From Pseudomonas sp. G.S.17 (GTDB taxonomy: Bacteria; Pseudomonadota; Gammaproteobacteria; Pseudomonadales; Pseudomonadaceae): a stretch of 64,000 nucleotides of DNA. Shown piece after piece: positions 1 through 13,703 of this stretch (position 1 is the first letter of the stretch; each line of letters opens with the position of its first letter). Location of the stretch: positions 1 to 64,000 of the forward strand of contig NZ_CP151076.1 of NCBI RefSeq assembly GCF_038096165.1. Reading direction: 5' to 3'. The notes under the pieces were generated by a model. It had not been told where the DNA came from. It did no database searches and saw nothing but the letters and a program-made list of their open reading frames with translations. The translations under genes and the position numbers were made by a program.

Positions 1-26
1 ACCGGCTTTCGACTTAGGGGATATTC

Positions 27-1535
27 GTGTCAGTGGAACTTTGGCAGCGCTGCGTAGAGCTTTTGCGCGATGAGCTGCCTGCCCAGCAATTCAACACCTG
101 GATCCGTCCGCTACAGGTCGAAGCCGAAGGCGACGAGTTGCGCGTCTATGCGCCGAACCGCTTTGTTCTCGATTGGGTCAATGAAAAATACCTGAGTCGC
201 CTGCTTGAGCTGCTTGGTGAACATGGCCAGGGTCTGGCGCCTGCGCTTTCCTTATTAATAGGCAGCAAGCGCAGTTCCGCTCCCCGCGCCGCACCCAATG
301 CGCCATTGGCCGCCGCAGCTTCTCAGGCGATGGCCTCAAACCAGGTCGCAGCTTCCGCGCCGGCCCACGTCGTAACGCCGGCTCCTGTGCATCCGATGCC
401 TGTCCATGACGAGCCGTCCCGAGCCAGTTTTGATCCGATGGCGGGAGCCAGTTCGCAGCAAGCGCCGGCGCGTGCCGAACAGCGCACGGTCCAGGTAGAA
501 GGTGCGCTCAAGCACACCAGTTACCTGAACCGGACTTTTACCTTCGAGAACTTCGTCGAAGGTAAGTCCAACCAGCTCGCACGCGCGGCTGCCTGGCAAG
601 TCGCAGACAACCCCAAGCACGGTTACAACCCGCTGTTCCTTTATGGCGGTGTTGGCCTGGGTAAAACCCACTTGATGCACGCGGTGGGTAACCATCTATT
701 AAAGAAGAACCCGAATGCCAAGGTTGTGTACCTGCATTCGGAGCGCTTCGTGGCCGACATGGTCAAGGCGCTGCAATTGAATGCCATCAACGAGTTCAAG
801 CGTTTCTACCGTTCGGTGGACGCGCTGCTGATCGATGACATTCAGTTCTTCGCCCGCAAAGAGCGCTCCCAGGAAGAATTCTTTCATACTTTCAATGCGT
901 TACTGGAAGGTGGACAGCAAGTCATCCTGACCAGTGACCGCTATCCGAAAGAGATCGAAGGCCTTGAAGAACGTCTGAAGTCGCGTTTCGGTTGGGGCCT
1001 GACCGTTGCGGTCGAGCCGCCCGAGCTGGAAACCCGGGTTGCGATTCTGATGAAGAAAGCGGATCAGGCGAAAGTGGATCTGCCACACGACGCCGCGTTC
1101 TTTATTGCCCAGCGCATCCGCTCCAACGTTCGTGAACTCGAAGGTGCGCTCAAGCGTGTCATTGCGCACTCGCACTTCATGGGTCGCGACATCACCATCG
1201 AGCTGATTCGCGAATCGCTGAAAGACTTGCTGGCGCTGCAAGACAAGCTGGTGAGTGTGGATAACATTCAGCGCACCGTCGCTGAGTACTACAAGATCAA
1301 GATCTCCGACCTGTTGTCCAAGCGTCGCTCCCGATCTGTGGCTCGCCCGCGCCAGGTGGCGATGGCGTTGTCCAAGGAACTGACCAACCACAGCTTGCCC
1401 GAGATTGGCGATGTGTTCGGCGGCCGTGACCATACGACGGTCTTGCACGCATGCCGCAAGATCAACGAGCTTAAGGAATCCGACGCGGACATCCGCGAGG
1501 ACTACAAGAACCTGCTGCGTACTCTGACTACCTGA
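27..1535 (+). CDS. dnaA: Chromosomal replication initiator DnaA
   Basis: Binds DnaA boxes at oriC, melts the origin and loads the replicative helicase; ATP-dependent AAA+ protein of the cytoplasm. The 502-residue protein has the expected order: N-terminal helicase-interaction domain (about 1-80), a variable Ala/Pro-rich linker (about 80-165), and an AAA+ core with Walker [10 protein letters not shown] near 207-215 and Walker B LLIDD near 267. The C-terminal box-recognition helix carries VFGGRDHTT at 463-471. The start is a GTG. The gene heads the dnaA-dnaN-recF-gyrB cluster with a 38-base gap to dnaN. Only 26 bases of upstream DNA are present, so the promoter and oriC cannot be seen. Confidence 0.99.
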   Translation: MSVELWQRCVELLRDELPAQQFNTWIRPLQVEAEGDELRVYAPNRFVLDWVNEKYLSRLLELLGEHGQGLAPALSLLIGSKRSSAPRAAPNAPLAAAASQAMASNQVAASAPAHVVTPAPVHPMPVHDEPSRASFDPMAGASSQQAPARAEQRTVQVEGALKHTSYLNRTFTFENFVEGKSNQLARAAAWQVADNPKHGYNPLFLYGGVGLGKTHLMHAVGNHLLKKNPNAKVVYLHSERFVADMVKALQLNAINEFKRFYRSVDALLIDDIQFFARKERSQEEFFHTFNALLEGGQQVILTSDRYPKEIEGLEERLKSRFGWGLTVAVEPPELETRVAILMKKADQAKVDLPHDAAFFIAQRIRSNVRELEGALKRVIAHSHFMGRDITIELIRESLKDLLALQDKLVSVDNIQRTVAEYYKIKISDLLSKRRSRSVARPRQVAMALSKELTNHSLPEIGDVFGGRDHTTVLHACRKINELKESDADIREDYKNLLRTLTT

Positions 1536-1573
1536 TGACACCAGCGCAGCTTATTAAGGCAAGGGACTAGACC

Positions 1574-2677
1574 ATGCATTTCACCATTCAACGCGAAGCC
1601 CTGTTGAAACCCCTGCAATTGGTCGCCGGCGTGGTTGAACGCCGCCAGACCTTGCCGGTGCTCTCCAACGTGCTGCTGGTTGTTCAAGGCCAACAGCTTT
1701 CGCTGACCGGTACCGACCTTGAGGTCGAACTCGTCGGCCGCGTCCAGTTGGAAGAACCTGCTGAGCCGGGCGAAATCACCGTACCCGCGCGCAAGCTGAT
1801 GGATATCTGCAAAAGCTTGCCCAACGACGCTCTGATCGATATCAAACTTGATGATGCCAAGCTGGTCGTCAAGGCGGGTCGCAGTCGCTTCACGTTGTCG
1901 ACGCTGCCGGCCAATGATTTCCCTACCGTGGAAGAGGGTCCTGGCTCCCTGACGTTCAACCTGGTGCAGAGCAAACTGCGTCGCTTGATCGAACGCACCA
2001 GTTTCGCCATGGCTCAACAGGATGTGCGCTACTACCTCAACGGTATGTTGCTGGAAGTCAGTGCTGGCATTCTGCGCGCCGTTGCCACCGACGGTCACCG
2101 TCTGGCCATGTGCTCCATGACGGCGGATATCGAACAGGCTGATCGTCATCAAGTGATCGTGCCGCGCAAAGGTATTCTGGAACTGGCCCGCCTGCTGACT
2201 GAGCAAGACGGTATTGTCAGCATCGTGCTGGGTCAGCATCACATTCGCGCGACCACCGGTGAGTTCACCTTCACTTCGAAACTGGTCGACGGCAAATTCC
2301 CTGATTACGAGCGCGTTCTGCCGAAAGGCGGCGACAAACTGGTATTGGGCGATCGTCAGGCGTTGCGTGAAGCGTTCAGCCGTACGGCGATTCTTTCCAA
2401 CGAGAAATATCGCGGTATTCGCCTGCAGTTGGCCGCTGGCCAGTTGAAGATTCAGGCGAACAACCCGGAGCAGGAAGAAGCAGAAGAAGAGATCAGCGTT
2501 GACTACAACGGCGGCTCGCTGGAAATCGGCTTTAACGTCAGCTACTTGCTGGACGTCCTGGGTGTGATGACCACTGAACAGGTTCGCCTGATTCTGTCCG
2601 ACTCCAACAGCAGCGCCTTGGTGCAAGAGTCGGACAACGACGATTCCGCCTATGTCGTCATGCCGATGCGCCTGTAA
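1574..2677 (+). CDS. dnaN: DNA polymerase III sliding clamp (beta subunit)
   Basis: Forms the ring-shaped dimer that tethers DNA polymerase III to DNA and serves as a docking platform for repair and regulatory proteins. The 367-residue length and full-length similarity, from the MHFTIQREAL start to the PMRL end, match the family, which has three repeated clamp domains of about 120 residues. The C-terminal VMPMRL tail is the canonical end. ATG start, 38 bases after dnaA and 29 before recF, consistent with cotranscription. Nothing unusual. Confidence 0.99.
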   Translation: MHFTIQREALLKPLQLVAGVVERRQTLPVLSNVLLVVQGQQLSLTGTDLEVELVGRVQLEEPAEPGEITVPARKLMDICKSLPNDALIDIKLDDAKLVVKAGRSRFTLSTLPANDFPTVEEGPGSLTFNLVQSKLRRLIERTSFAMAQQDVRYYLNGMLLEVSAGILRAVATDGHRLAMCSMTADIEQADRHQVIVPRKGILELARLLTEQDGIVSIVLGQHHIRATTGEFTFTSKLVDGKFPDYERVLPKGGDKLVLGDRQALREAFSRTAILSNEKYRGIRLQLAAGQLKIQANNPEQEEAEEEISVDYNGGSLEIGFNVSYLLDVLGVMTTEQVRLILSDSNSSALVQESDNDDSAYVVMPMRL

Positions 2678-2706
2678 TCAGCATGCTCATGTTCAGCGGA
2701 ATCTAG

Positions 2707-6232
<3,526 letters not shown>

Positions 6233-6256
6233 GAGGTCGCACCGCTAGACAACTCA

Positions 6257-6287
6257 GGCCAACGTTGATCCAGCGTTGGCCTTTTTT
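6257..6287 (+). terminator. Rho-independent terminator after gyrB
   Basis: An 8-bp perfect stem (GGCCAACG with CGTTGGCC), a 9-base loop and six T residues, 24 bases after the gyrB stop. It closes the dnaA-dnaN-recF-gyrB cluster. Confidence 0.93.
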
Positions 6288-6396
6288 ATGGGCGGTGTAA
6301 AAGCCTGAACAGCGCCTGAATAATCACCAAGCCTGTGTGCCGTTCAGTTACGAGCGCCGTACACTTGGCCATCTGTTTCCACCTTTGGAAGTCCTG

Positions 6397-9036
6397 ATGC
6401 CTGCAAAGCCTGCGCCCAGCATTCTGAACACCGTCGAAGGTCAGCGGTTGACTGAGGTTGATGCTGAGCGATGGCGCGAGTGGGGGCCTTATCTCAGCGA
6501 ACGTCAGTGGGGCACGGTTCGTGAGGACTACAGCGCCGACGGTGATGCGTGGAATTATTTCCCCCACGACCACGCACGCAGCCGGGCTTATCGCTGGGGT
6601 GAAGACGGGATTGCCGGATTCTCGGACAAGTCCCAGCACTGGTGTCTGGGGCTTGGATTGTGGAATGAGCGCGACCCCATTCTGAAGGAGCGCTTGTTCG
6701 GGCTGAACAACGCTGAAGGCAATCACGGCGAGGACGTCAAGGAGCTGTATTTCTACGTCGATGGTGTGCCGAGCCATGCGTATATGCGCATGCTCTATAA
6801 ATATCCACAGGCTGCTTTCCCCTATGATCAGCTCGTCAGCGAGAATGCGCGGCGAGGGTTGGCCGATACGGAATACGAAATTCTTGATACCGGCGTGTTC
6901 GACGATGACCGTTATTTCGATGTAGCCGTCGAATACGCCAAGCACCAGCCCGACGACATCTTCATGCGCATCACTGTGCATAACCGCAGTGATCAACGCG
7001 CATGCCTGCATGTGTTACCGCAGCTTTGGGCGCGCAATATCTGGAGCTGGACTGAGAACGCGGCGATGCCTTCATTGCGTCTCCAGGATCAAAAGCTGGT
7101 GGCGGAGCATCCCGAACAGGATGGCAAAGTGGCCAGCGCGTGGAGTGCCGAAGCCGCGTGCGAATGGCTGTTTTGCAACAACGACACCAATACGGCGAAG
7201 CTGGGAAGAGAACCAACTCCCGGGCCATTCAAGGATGGGATCAACGACTATCTGCTGGCCGGCGATGAGCAGGCCATCGACCGGGTTACCGGCACCCGCG
7301 CCGCTGCGCACTTTTTACTCGACCTGGAAGGCCGCGCCAGTCAGGTCATCTACCTGCGTTTCTGTCCGGCTGATGCAACGGCGGTTGATGCAGAAGCGTT
7401 ATTCACCCAGCGCAAAGCCGAGGCCGATAGTTTCTACGCAGCGCTGCAACATGAACTGGCTGATAGCGACGCGCGCAATGTGCAGCGTCAGGCCTTGGCG
7501 GGATTGCTCTGGTCGAAGCAACTGTATTACTTCGATGTGAATTGCTGGCTCAATGGCGATCCCACGCAACCACCGCCCTCCCCCGAACGCGTCAATGTGC
7601 GCAACAAGCATTGGCGACACCTGTCGAATTTCGACATCGTGTGCATGCCGGACAAGTGGGAATACCCGTGGTATGCCTCTTGGGATCAGGCGTTTCAAGC
7701 CGTTGCTGTCGCGCTGATCGATACCGAATTCGCCAAGCAGCAATTGTTGATGCTGGTCCAGGATCGCTTCATGCACCCCAACGGTCAGCTGCCCGCGTAT
7801 GAATGGCGCTTCGATGATGCGAATCCGCCGGTGCATGCTTGGGCGACCTGGCGGGTTTACAAGATGGAACAGGCGCTCAAGGGCGAAGGCGATGCGGATT
7901 TCCTTGAGCGAATTTTCCACAAGCTGTTGTTGAATTTCTCCTGGTGGGTAAATCGTAAAGACGCAGAAGGCCGTAATCTTTTCCAGGGCGGATTCCTTGG
8001 GCTGGATAACATCGCCTTGTTCGACCGCTCGGCTGATCTGCCACCGGGCTATCAGCTGGACCAGGCCGATGGCACCGCGTGGATCGCCGCGTATGCGCTG
8101 GACCTGATGCGTATTGCGTTGGAGTTGGCCAAGCGCAACGCCGCGTATGTGGATATCTCGGTGAAGTTTTTCGAACACTTCCTGTATATCGCGGGCGCGA
8201 TCAACTCGGTTGACGACGATGCCGAAGGTCTTTGGGACGAGCAGGACGGATTCTTTTACGACATGTTGCGCAGCCCGAACGGTGAACGCGAGCCAGTGCG
8301 CTTTCGCTCCATCGTTGGCTTGATGCCGTTGTTTGCGGTGCAGGTTCTGGAGCAACGCGAGCATGAAGGTTTGCCAGGCCTGCGCGACCGGTTGCTGGCG
8401 TTCCTGAAACACCGTCCTGACCTCGCCCGATTGGTTTCGCGCTGGACAGAGCCGGGCAAGGGCAATCGCCTGCTGCTGGCGTTGCTCAGGGGTCAGCGCA
8501 CGAAGGACCTGCTCAAGCGCATGCTCGACGAGTCAGAGTTCCTGTCCGAGTTTGGCGTGCGTTCCGTTTCCAGGGCCTATGCCGCCAGCCCGTTCAAGAT
8601 GCGTATGAATGGCGATTCGTTGTGTGCCGATTACCAGCCTGCTGAATCGCCTTCGCGGCTGTTCGGCGGTAACTCCAACTGGCGTGGGCCGCTGTGGATG
8701 CCGGTCAACTACATGCTGATCGAGTCGCTGCGGGAATTTCATCGCTATTACGACGAGAACTTCTCTATCGAGTTTCCTACCCATTCGGGCTATCTGGCCT
8801 CGCTTGATGAAGTGGCCGACGAACTCAGCGCGCGCCTGACGCGCCTGTTTCTCAAGGATGGCAATGGCAGTCGGCCTTCGATGGTGGGTTATCCACAGCT
8901 TCAAGCCGATCCGCAAAGCCGCGATCTGCTGTTGTTCCACGAGTACTTCCATGGCGAAACCGGACGCGGCTTGGGCGCGTCGCATCAGACGGGTTGGAGC
9001 GCGTTGGTTGCGCTGCTTTTTCAGCCGAAAAAATAG
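6397..9036 (+). CDS. Glucosidase-like glycoside hydrolase (MGH1/GH63-type)
   Basis: An 879-residue soluble protein resembling bacterial 'glucosidases' with an alpha/alpha-barrel catalytic domain like mannosyl-oligosaccharide glucosidase and mannosylglycerate hydrolase. An N-terminal beta-rich part (about 1-330) is followed by the barrel. Candidate catalytic regions are WYASWDQAF in mid-protein and NWRGPLWMPVNY near the C terminus, both typical of the clan. There is no signal peptide, so it should act on a cytoplasmic oligosaccharide or compatible solute; the substrate cannot be read from sequence. I chose the ATG at 6397, preceded by TTGGAAG, over an in-frame start 60 bases upstream. It stands alone between two terminators, separating gyrB from plsC, which are adjacent in P. 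aeruginosa. Confidence 0.8.
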   Translation: MPAKPAPSILNTVEGQRLTEVDAERWREWGPYLSERQWGTVREDYSADGDAWNYFPHDHARSRAYRWGEDGIAGFSDKSQHWCLGLGLWNERDPILKERLFGLNNAEGNHGEDVKELYFYVDGVPSHAYMRMLYKYPQAAFPYDQLVSENARRGLADTEYEILDTGVFDDDRYFDVAVEYAKHQPDDIFMRITVHNRSDQRACLHVLPQLWARNIWSWTENAAMPSLRLQDQKLVAEHPEQDGKVASAWSAEAACEWLFCNNDTNTAKLGREPTPGPFKDGINDYLLAGDEQAIDRVTGTRAAAHFLLDLEGRASQVIYLRFCPADATAVDAEALFTQRKAEADSFYAALQHELADSDARNVQRQALAGLLWSKQLYYFDVNCWLNGDPTQPPPSPERVNVRNKHWRHLSNFDIVCMPDKWEYPWYASWDQAFQAVAVALIDTEFAKQQLLMLVQDRFMHPNGQLPAYEWRFDDANPPVHAWATWRVYKMEQALKGEGDADFLERIFHKLLLNFSWWVNRKDAEGRNLFQGGFLGLDNIALFDRSADLPPGYQLDQADGTAWIAAYALDLMRIALELAKRNAAYVDISVKFFEHFLYIAGAINSVDDDAEGLWDEQDGFFYDMLRSPNGEREPVRFRSIVGLMPLFAVQVLEQREHEGLPGLRDRLLAFLKHRPDLARLVSRWTEPGKGNRLLLALLRGQRTKDLLKRMLDESEFLSEFGVRSVSRAYAASPFKMRMNGDSLCADYQPAESPSRLFGGNSNWRGPLWMPVNYMLIESLREFHRYYDENFSIEFPTHSGYLASLDEVADELSARLTRLFLKDGNGSRPSMVGYPQLQADPQSRDLLLFHEYFHGETGRGLGASHQTGWSALVALLFQPKK

Positions 9037-9073
9037 TGGCAAATGAGCGATCTGAAACCGACTCTACAGCCAT

Positions 9074-9105
9074 AAAAAAACCGACTTCAAGGAAGTCGGT
9101 TTTTT
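9074..9105. terminator. Bidirectional terminator between convergent genes
   Basis: The stem CCGACTTC/GAAGTCGG with a 3-base loop is flanked by an A tract on the left and a T tract on the right. It can stop transcription of the glycoside hydrolase from the left and of plsC from the right. Confidence 0.9.
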
Positions 9106-9134
9106 CGGCTCAGAAAAACTTATGCACGTTTTTG

Positions 9135-9148
9135 GCTCATTAATGAGC
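9135..9148. other. 14-bp perfect palindrome of unknown role
   Basis: GCTCATTAATGAGC is a perfect inverted repeat in the AT-rich gap between the bidirectional terminator and the plsC stop. It could be a regulator site or chance; no promoter is evident beside it. Confidence 0.3.
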
Positions 9149-9218
9149 ATTCGAAATAAGCAGCAAAATTAAGGGGTTGGCAGCGTTTTTTGCAGTTTTT
9201 GCGAAAACGGTGCACAGG

Positions 9219-9227
9219 TTATCCACA
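9219..9227 (+). other. DnaA box (perfect 9-mer), intergenic
   Basis: TTATCCACA matches the high-affinity DnaA box exactly. It is in the gap downstream of plsC, 9.2 kb from dnaA. It is one of nine perfect matches found in the first 32 kb. Confidence 0.6.
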
Positions 9228-9230
9228 AAA

Positions 9231-10001
9231 TCAGACCGACGCTTTTTCGGTGCTCGTCGTCGGTGCAGGCACTGAGCCCATCGCCACTTGAGTGGCCTCG
9301 TTCCAGGCCTGGACGCGATCATTCAATGCTGCAATGGCGCGTGGTCCTGCACCCTCGGCATACATTGGCGCGCCGATCACAACCTGGATTGTGCCGGGCT
9401 TTTTCGCCCAGCCTTCCTTCGGCCAATACCGGCCGGCGTTATGCGCAATCGGCAGCACCGGCAGATCGGCGTTGACCGCCAAGGCAGTGCCGCCCCGGGA
9501 AAACTTGCCGACCTGACCAAACGGCACGCGCGTGCCTTCAGGGAAGATCAGCACCCAGACGCCATCCTTGAGCAGCTCATGACCCTTCTTCGCGATTTCC
9601 TTCAGCGCCGCCTTGGGGTTTTCACGATCAATGGCGATAGGTCGCAGCATGGCCATGGCCCAGCCAAAGAACGGTACGTAGAGCAATTCGCGCTTGAGCA
9701 CCTGGCTCAGAGGCTCGAAATGTGCGGAAAGGAAGAACGTTTCCCACGTGCTCTGGTGGTTGGAAATGATCACGCAGGGCGTCGCCGGGACGTTTTCCTG
9801 GCCGATCACTTCGACGCGAATGTTGAGAAATACCCGCGTGAGCCACAATGCGCAGCGGCACCAGTACACATTGATGAAACGATAGCGTGCGCGAAACGGC
9901 AGGAACGGCGCGATAAAGAAACTCAAGGTGCACCACAGCAGCGAACTGGTGCCCAGCAGCAGGTAAAAGACAAAGGTTCTGATTGCCTGCATGATCGACA
10001 T
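9231..10001 (-). CDS. plsC: 1-acyl-sn-glycerol-3-phosphate acyltransferase
   Basis: Acylates lysophosphatidic acid to phosphatidic acid at the inner membrane, a step of phospholipid synthesis. The 256-residue protein opens with a hydrophobic stretch (about 8-40). It has the acyltransferase block NHQSTWE, an H-X4-E form of the usual H-X4-D, and the FPEGTR substrate-binding block. The ATG at 10001 gives the conserved start MSIMQAIRTF; a TTG at 10037 is possible but has no ribosome-binding site. It is the last gene of the glyQ-glyS-gmhB-plsC run, 48 bases after gmhB, and corresponds by position to PA0005 of P. aeruginosa. Confidence 0.93.
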   Translation of the reverse strand: MSIMQAIRTFVFYLLLGTSSLLWCTLSFFIAPFLPFRARYRFINVYWCRCALWLTRVFLNIRVEVIGQENVPATPCVIISNHQSTWETFFLSAHFEPLSQVLKRELLYVPFFGWAMAMLRPIAIDRENPKAALKEIAKKGHELLKDGVWVLIFPEGTRVPFGQVGKFSRGGTALAVNADLPVLPIAHNAGRYWPKEGWAKKPGTIQVVIGAPMYAEGAGPRAIAALNDRVQAWNEATQVAMGSVPAPTTSTEKASV

Positions 10002-10049
10002 AGCTACTTTTACCGTACGGGACTTATGCCCGCTCAATGAAGCGTACCG

Positions 10050-10601
10050 CTATTGGTTCTGCGGAGCGCTCTTGTGGATAAGTTCTGCGGCAACTGCCGC
10101 CAGATCGTCAAAAACCAAAGTACCCGTGGGCAGCGTTCCAGCCAGCGTCTTGCTGCCCTTGCCGGTCTTTACCAGAACCGGTTGAGAGCCGACGGCCAGC
10201 GCGGCCTGCAGGTCACCGCTGCTGTCACCTACAAACCATATACCCGCCAGATCCACAGCGTAGTGATTTGCGATGGTCTGCAACATGCCCGGCTTGGGCT
10301 TGCGACAAGCGCAGCCTTCGTCCGGGCCATGTGGGCAATAAACGATCAAACCGACTTCACCGCCCTGCCCGGCCACCAGTTCGCGCAAGCGCTCATGCAT
10401 GGCTTCAAGCGTGGCAATGTCGTAATAGCCCCGGGCGATGCCGGACTGGTTAGTGGCGACTGCCACCGTCCAGCCGGCCTTGCTCAGTTGTGCAATCGCT
10501 TCGATCGATCCGGGGATCGGAATCCACTCCTGCACCGACTTTATGTAACTGTCGGAGTCATGATTGATGACTCCGTCCCGATCAAGGATCAACAGCTTCA
10601 C
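10050..10601 (-). CDS. gmhB: D-glycero-beta-D-manno-heptose 1,7-bisphosphate 7-phosphatase
   Basis: Removes the 7-phosphate in ADP-heptose synthesis for the inner core of lipopolysaccharide. The 183-residue HAD-family protein has the nucleophile motif DRDGV near the N terminus and the family's zinc-binding cysteine cluster (CPHGPDEGCACRKPKPG). I chose the GTG at 10601 because AAGGGG lies six bases upstream and it gives the conserved KLLILDRDG start; a TTG at 10622 would overlap the glyS stop. It follows glyS by 17 bases and should be cotranscribed with glyQS. A perfect DnaA box overlaps its 3' end at 10073-10081. Confidence 0.94.
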   Translation of the reverse strand: MKLLILDRDGVINHDSDSYIKSVQEWIPIPGSIEAIAQLSKAGWTVAVATNQSGIARGYYDIATLEAMHERLRELVAGQGGEVGLIVYCPHGPDEGCACRKPKPGMLQTIANHYAVDLAGIWFVGDSSGDLQAALAVGSQPVLVKTGKGSKTLAGTLPTGTLVFDDLAAVAAELIHKSAPQNQ

Positions 10602-10618
10602 GATTGGCCCCTTAGCGA

Positions 10619-12673
10619 TCAACCCAGCAGCGAAATGTCCGCAACGCCCAGGAACAGCCCGCGCAGACGTGCCAGCAACGCATAGCGGTTGGCCCTCACG
10701 CTGGCATCTTCGGCGTTGACCACCACTGCTTCGAAGAACGCGTCGACCGGCTCTCGCAAGGCAGCCAGACGTGCCAGGGTTTCGCTGTATTGACGCGCAG
10801 CGGCCATTGGCGCAACTGCCTGGTCCGCTTGCTGGATCGCCGAGTACAAGGAGAACTCGTGGGCGTTGTCGAAATACTTGGGCTCAACGGTCTGGGCAAT
10901 CTTGCCTTCGGCCTTGCTCAGCAGATTCGACACACGCTTATTGACCGAGGCCAACGCTGCCGCTTCAGGCAACTTGCGGAACGCCTGAACGGCTTGCACT
11001 CGCTGATCGAAGTCGAGTGCCGAACCCGGTTGCAGGGCACGCACCGACAGGTAAACCGCAACCTCGACACCTTCGTCTTCGTAACGGGCACGCAGACGGT
11101 CGAAGATGAACTCCAGGACTTGCTCGGCCAGACCGGCAGGTTTGATCTTGGCGCCGAACTGATTGACCGCGAATTTCACGGTTTCGATCAGGTCCAGATC
11201 CAGTTGTTTCTCGATCAGGATGCGCAGGATGCCCAGCGCCGCGCGACGCAGTGCATACGGGTCTTTGCTGCCGGTCGGCAACATGCCGATCCCGAAGATC
11301 CCGACCAGGGTGTCGAGCTTGTCTGCGATAGCAACCGCAGCGCCCGTCAACGTGGTCGGCAGTTCTGCACCGGCGCCACGCGGCATGTACTGCTCGTTCA
11401 ATGCCAGTGCGACATCTTCCGCTTCGCCGTCGGCCTTGGCGTAGTAATAACCGGCAACGCCCTGCATTTCAGGGAATTCGCCGACCATTTCGGTCGCCAG
11501 GTCGCACTTGGACAGCAGCCCGGCGCGTGCGGCGCGTTGTGCGTCGCCGCCAATGCGTGGGGCGATGAATGCCGCCAGTTTGGCAACACGCTCGGCCTTG
11601 TCGAAAACACTGCCCAACTGCGCCTGGAACACGACGTTCTGCAGGCGCTGGTTGAAAGTTTCCAGCTTCTGCTTCTTGTCCTGCTTGAAGAAGAATTCGG
11701 CGTCGGTCAGGCGTGGGCGAACGACTTTCTCGTTACCCAGGACGATCTGCTGCGGGTCCTTGCTTTCGATGTTCGCGACCGTAATGAAGCGCGGCAGCAA
11801 TTTACCGTCGGCATCCAGCAGGCAGAAATACTTCTGGTTGTCCTGCATGGTGGTGATCAAGGCTTCCTGCGGTACTTCAAGGAAGCGCTCTTCAAACGAA
11901 CACACCAGCGGCACTGGCCATTCGACCAGCGATGTCACTTCGTCCAACAGGGCTGGCGGCACGATGGCGGTACCTTCGTGCTGAGTCGCCAGTTCTTCGA
12001 CGCGCTTGGTGATGATCAGGCGACGTTCATTGAAGTCGGCCAACACATAGGCGGCGCGCAGGTCGCTCAGGTAGCTGGCGGGCGAAGTGATGCGCACGCT
12101 TTCCGGGTGATGGAAGCGGTGACCACGGGATTCGCGACCGGAAGTCTGGGCCAGGATCGTGCAGTCGATCACTTGATCGCCGAACAACATGACCAGCCAT
12201 TGGGTCGGACGCACGAACTCTTCCTTGCGAGCACCCCAGCGCATGCGCTTGGGAATCGGCAGGTCGTTCAGCGAATCTTCAACGATGGTCGGCAACAGGC
12301 TCGCCGTCGCCTTGCCGGCGATGCTCTGGCTGTAGCGCAACTTCGGGCCGCTCTGATCAATTTCACTCAGATCGACGCCGCATTTCTTGGCGAAACCCAA
12401 TGCCGCCTGGGTCGGATTACCTTCAGTATCGAAGGCGGCCTGACGCGGCGGCCCGTCGAGATTGACGCTGCGATCCGGTTGTTGGGTCGACAGATCGGTG
12501 ATCAGCACAGCCAGACGACGCGGCGCGCCATACACCTGCTTGGCGCTGAACGTCAGGCCTGCCGCGAGCAAGCCTTTCTCGATACCGGCCAGAAAAGCAT
12601 CGGCCAAGGTGTTGAGCGCTTTTGGCGGCAGCTCTTCGGTGCCCAGTTCAACCAGGAAATCTTGAGCACTCAT
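10619..12673 (-). CDS. glyS: Glycyl-tRNA synthetase beta subunit
   Basis: Large subunit of the alpha2-beta2 glycyl-tRNA synthetase, which recognises tRNA-Gly. At 684 residues it is full length, with the typical start [18 protein letters not shown]. The ATG overlaps the glyQ stop by four bases, indicating translational coupling and 1:1 production. A long open frame on the opposite strand (10790-12760) is an antisense shadow caused by codon bias. Confidence 0.98.
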   Translation of the reverse strand: MSAQDFLVELGTEELPPKALNTLADAFLAGIEKGLLAAGLTFSAKQVYGAPRRLAVLITDLSTQQPDRSVNLDGPPRQAAFDTEGNPTQAALGFAKKCGVDLSEIDQSGPKLRYSQSIAGKATASLLPTIVEDSLNDLPIPKRMRWGARKEEFVRPTQWLVMLFGDQVIDCTILAQTSGRESRGHRFHHPESVRITSPASYLSDLRAAYVLADFNERRLIITKRVEELATQHEGTAIVPPALLDEVTSLVEWPVPLVCSFEERFLEVPQEALITTMQDNQKYFCLLDADGKLLPRFITVANIESKDPQQIVLGNEKVVRPRLTDAEFFFKQDKKQKLETFNQRLQNVVFQAQLGSVFDKAERVAKLAAFIAPRIGGDAQRAARAGLLSKCDLATEMVGEFPEMQGVAGYYYAKADGEAEDVALALNEQYMPRGAGAELPTTLTGAAVAIADKLDTLVGIFGIGMLPTGSKDPYALRRAALGILRILIEKQLDLDLIETVKFAVNQFGAKIKPAGLAEQVLEFIFDRLRARYEDEGVEVAVYLSVRALQPGSALDFDQRVQAVQAFRKLPEAAALASVNKRVSNLLSKAEGKIAQTVEPKYFDNAHEFSLYSAIQQADQAVAPMAAARQYSETLARLAALREPVDAFFEAVVVNAEDASVRANRYALLARLRGLFLGVADISLLG

Positions 12674-13623
12674 TGTTGCGCCTCCAGCTTAGCCAACACT
12701 TCATCACGTAAATCGGGCGGTGCCATCGGGAAGCCCAGCTTGGCGCGGGCCATCAGATAAGCTTGCGCAACCGAACGGGCCAGGGTGCGCACACGCAGGA
12801 TGTATTGCTGACGTGCGGTGACGGAAATCGCCCGACGCGCATCCAGCAGGTTGAAGGTGTGCGACGCCTTCAGGACCATTTCATAGCTTGGCAGCGGCAA
12901 CGGCTGATCCAGTTCGATCAGGCGCTTGGCTTCGCTTTCATAGAAATCGAACAGTTCGAACAGCTTGTCGACGTTGGCGTGCTCGAAGTTGTAGGTCGAT
13001 TGCTCCACTTCGTTCTGGTGGAACACATCGCCGTAAGTCACTCGGCCGAATGGACCGTCAGCCCAGACCAGGTCATAGACCGAGTCGACGTTCTGCAGGT
13101 ACATGGCCAGGCGTTCCAGGCCGTAAGTGATTTCGCCGGTCACCGGGTAGCATTCGATGCCGCCCGCTTGCTGGAAGTAGGTGAACTGCGAGACTTCCAT
13201 GCCGTTGAGCCAGATTTCCCAGCCCAGACCCCAGGCGCCCAAAGTCGGCGATTCCCAGTTGTCTTCGACGAAACGCACGTCGTGGACCAACGGGTCCAGG
13301 CCGACATGCTTCAGCGAGCCCAGGTACAACTCCTGAAAGTTGTCCGGGTTCGGCTTGAGCACTACCTGGAACTGGTAGTAATGCTGCAAGCGGTTAGGGT
13401 TTTCGCCATAACGGCCATCTGTAGGACGGCGGCTTGGCTGTACGTAGGCTGCGTTCCAGGTTTCCGGGCCGACGGCGCGCAGAAACGTGGCAGTGTGGAA
13501 AGTGCCGGCGCCTACTTCCATATCGTAGGGCTGAAGTACCACGCAACCTTGCTCGGCCCAGTATTGCTGGAGGGCGAGGATCAAGTCTTGGAAGGTACGC
13601 ACGGCTGGCGTAGGCTGGCTCAC
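12670..13623 (-). CDS. glyQ: Glycyl-tRNA synthetase alpha subunit
   Basis: Catalytic subunit that activates glycine and charges tRNA-Gly; works with GlyS. The 317-residue protein is conserved from [14 protein letters not shown] to the C terminus, with class II synthetase elements such as [14 protein letters not shown] chose the GTG at 13623, preceded by AGGTGA at good spacing; another in-frame GTG nine bases upstream has no better site. It is divergent from tag with an 80-base shared gap. No T-box or other leader structure is visible. Confidence 0.97.
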   Translation of the reverse strand: MSQPTPAVRTFQDLILALQQYWAEQGCVVLQPYDMEVGAGTFHTATFLRAVGPETWNAAYVQPSRRPTDGRYGENPNRLQHYYQFQVVLKPNPDNFQELYLGSLKHVGLDPLVHDVRFVEDNWESPTLGAWGLGWEIWLNGMEVSQFTYFQQAGGIECYPVTGEITYGLERLAMYLQNVDSVYDLVWADGPFGRVTYGDVFHQNEVEQSTYNFEHANVDKLFELFDFYESEAKRLIELDQPLPLPSYEMVLKASHTFNLLDARRAISVTARQQYILRVRTLARSVAQAYLMARAKLGFPMAPPDLRDEVLAKLEAQQ

Positions 13624-13703
13624 GAAATTCACCTGTACTGGGGCTGCGATTTAAAGAGCGGGAGTATACCCGATTCGGCCGCGCCTCCACCCTTGGGAGC
13701 CCT

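Noticed and set aside
10790..12760. A 656-residue open frame on the plus strand opposite glyS
   Set aside because: It overlaps a full-length, well-conserved gene on the other strand. High-GC codon bias often leaves such frames open; no conserved domain is visible.
13624..13703. A T-box or glycine riboswitch ahead of glyQ
   Set aside because: The gap to tag is only 80 bases, and no folded aptamer is visible.
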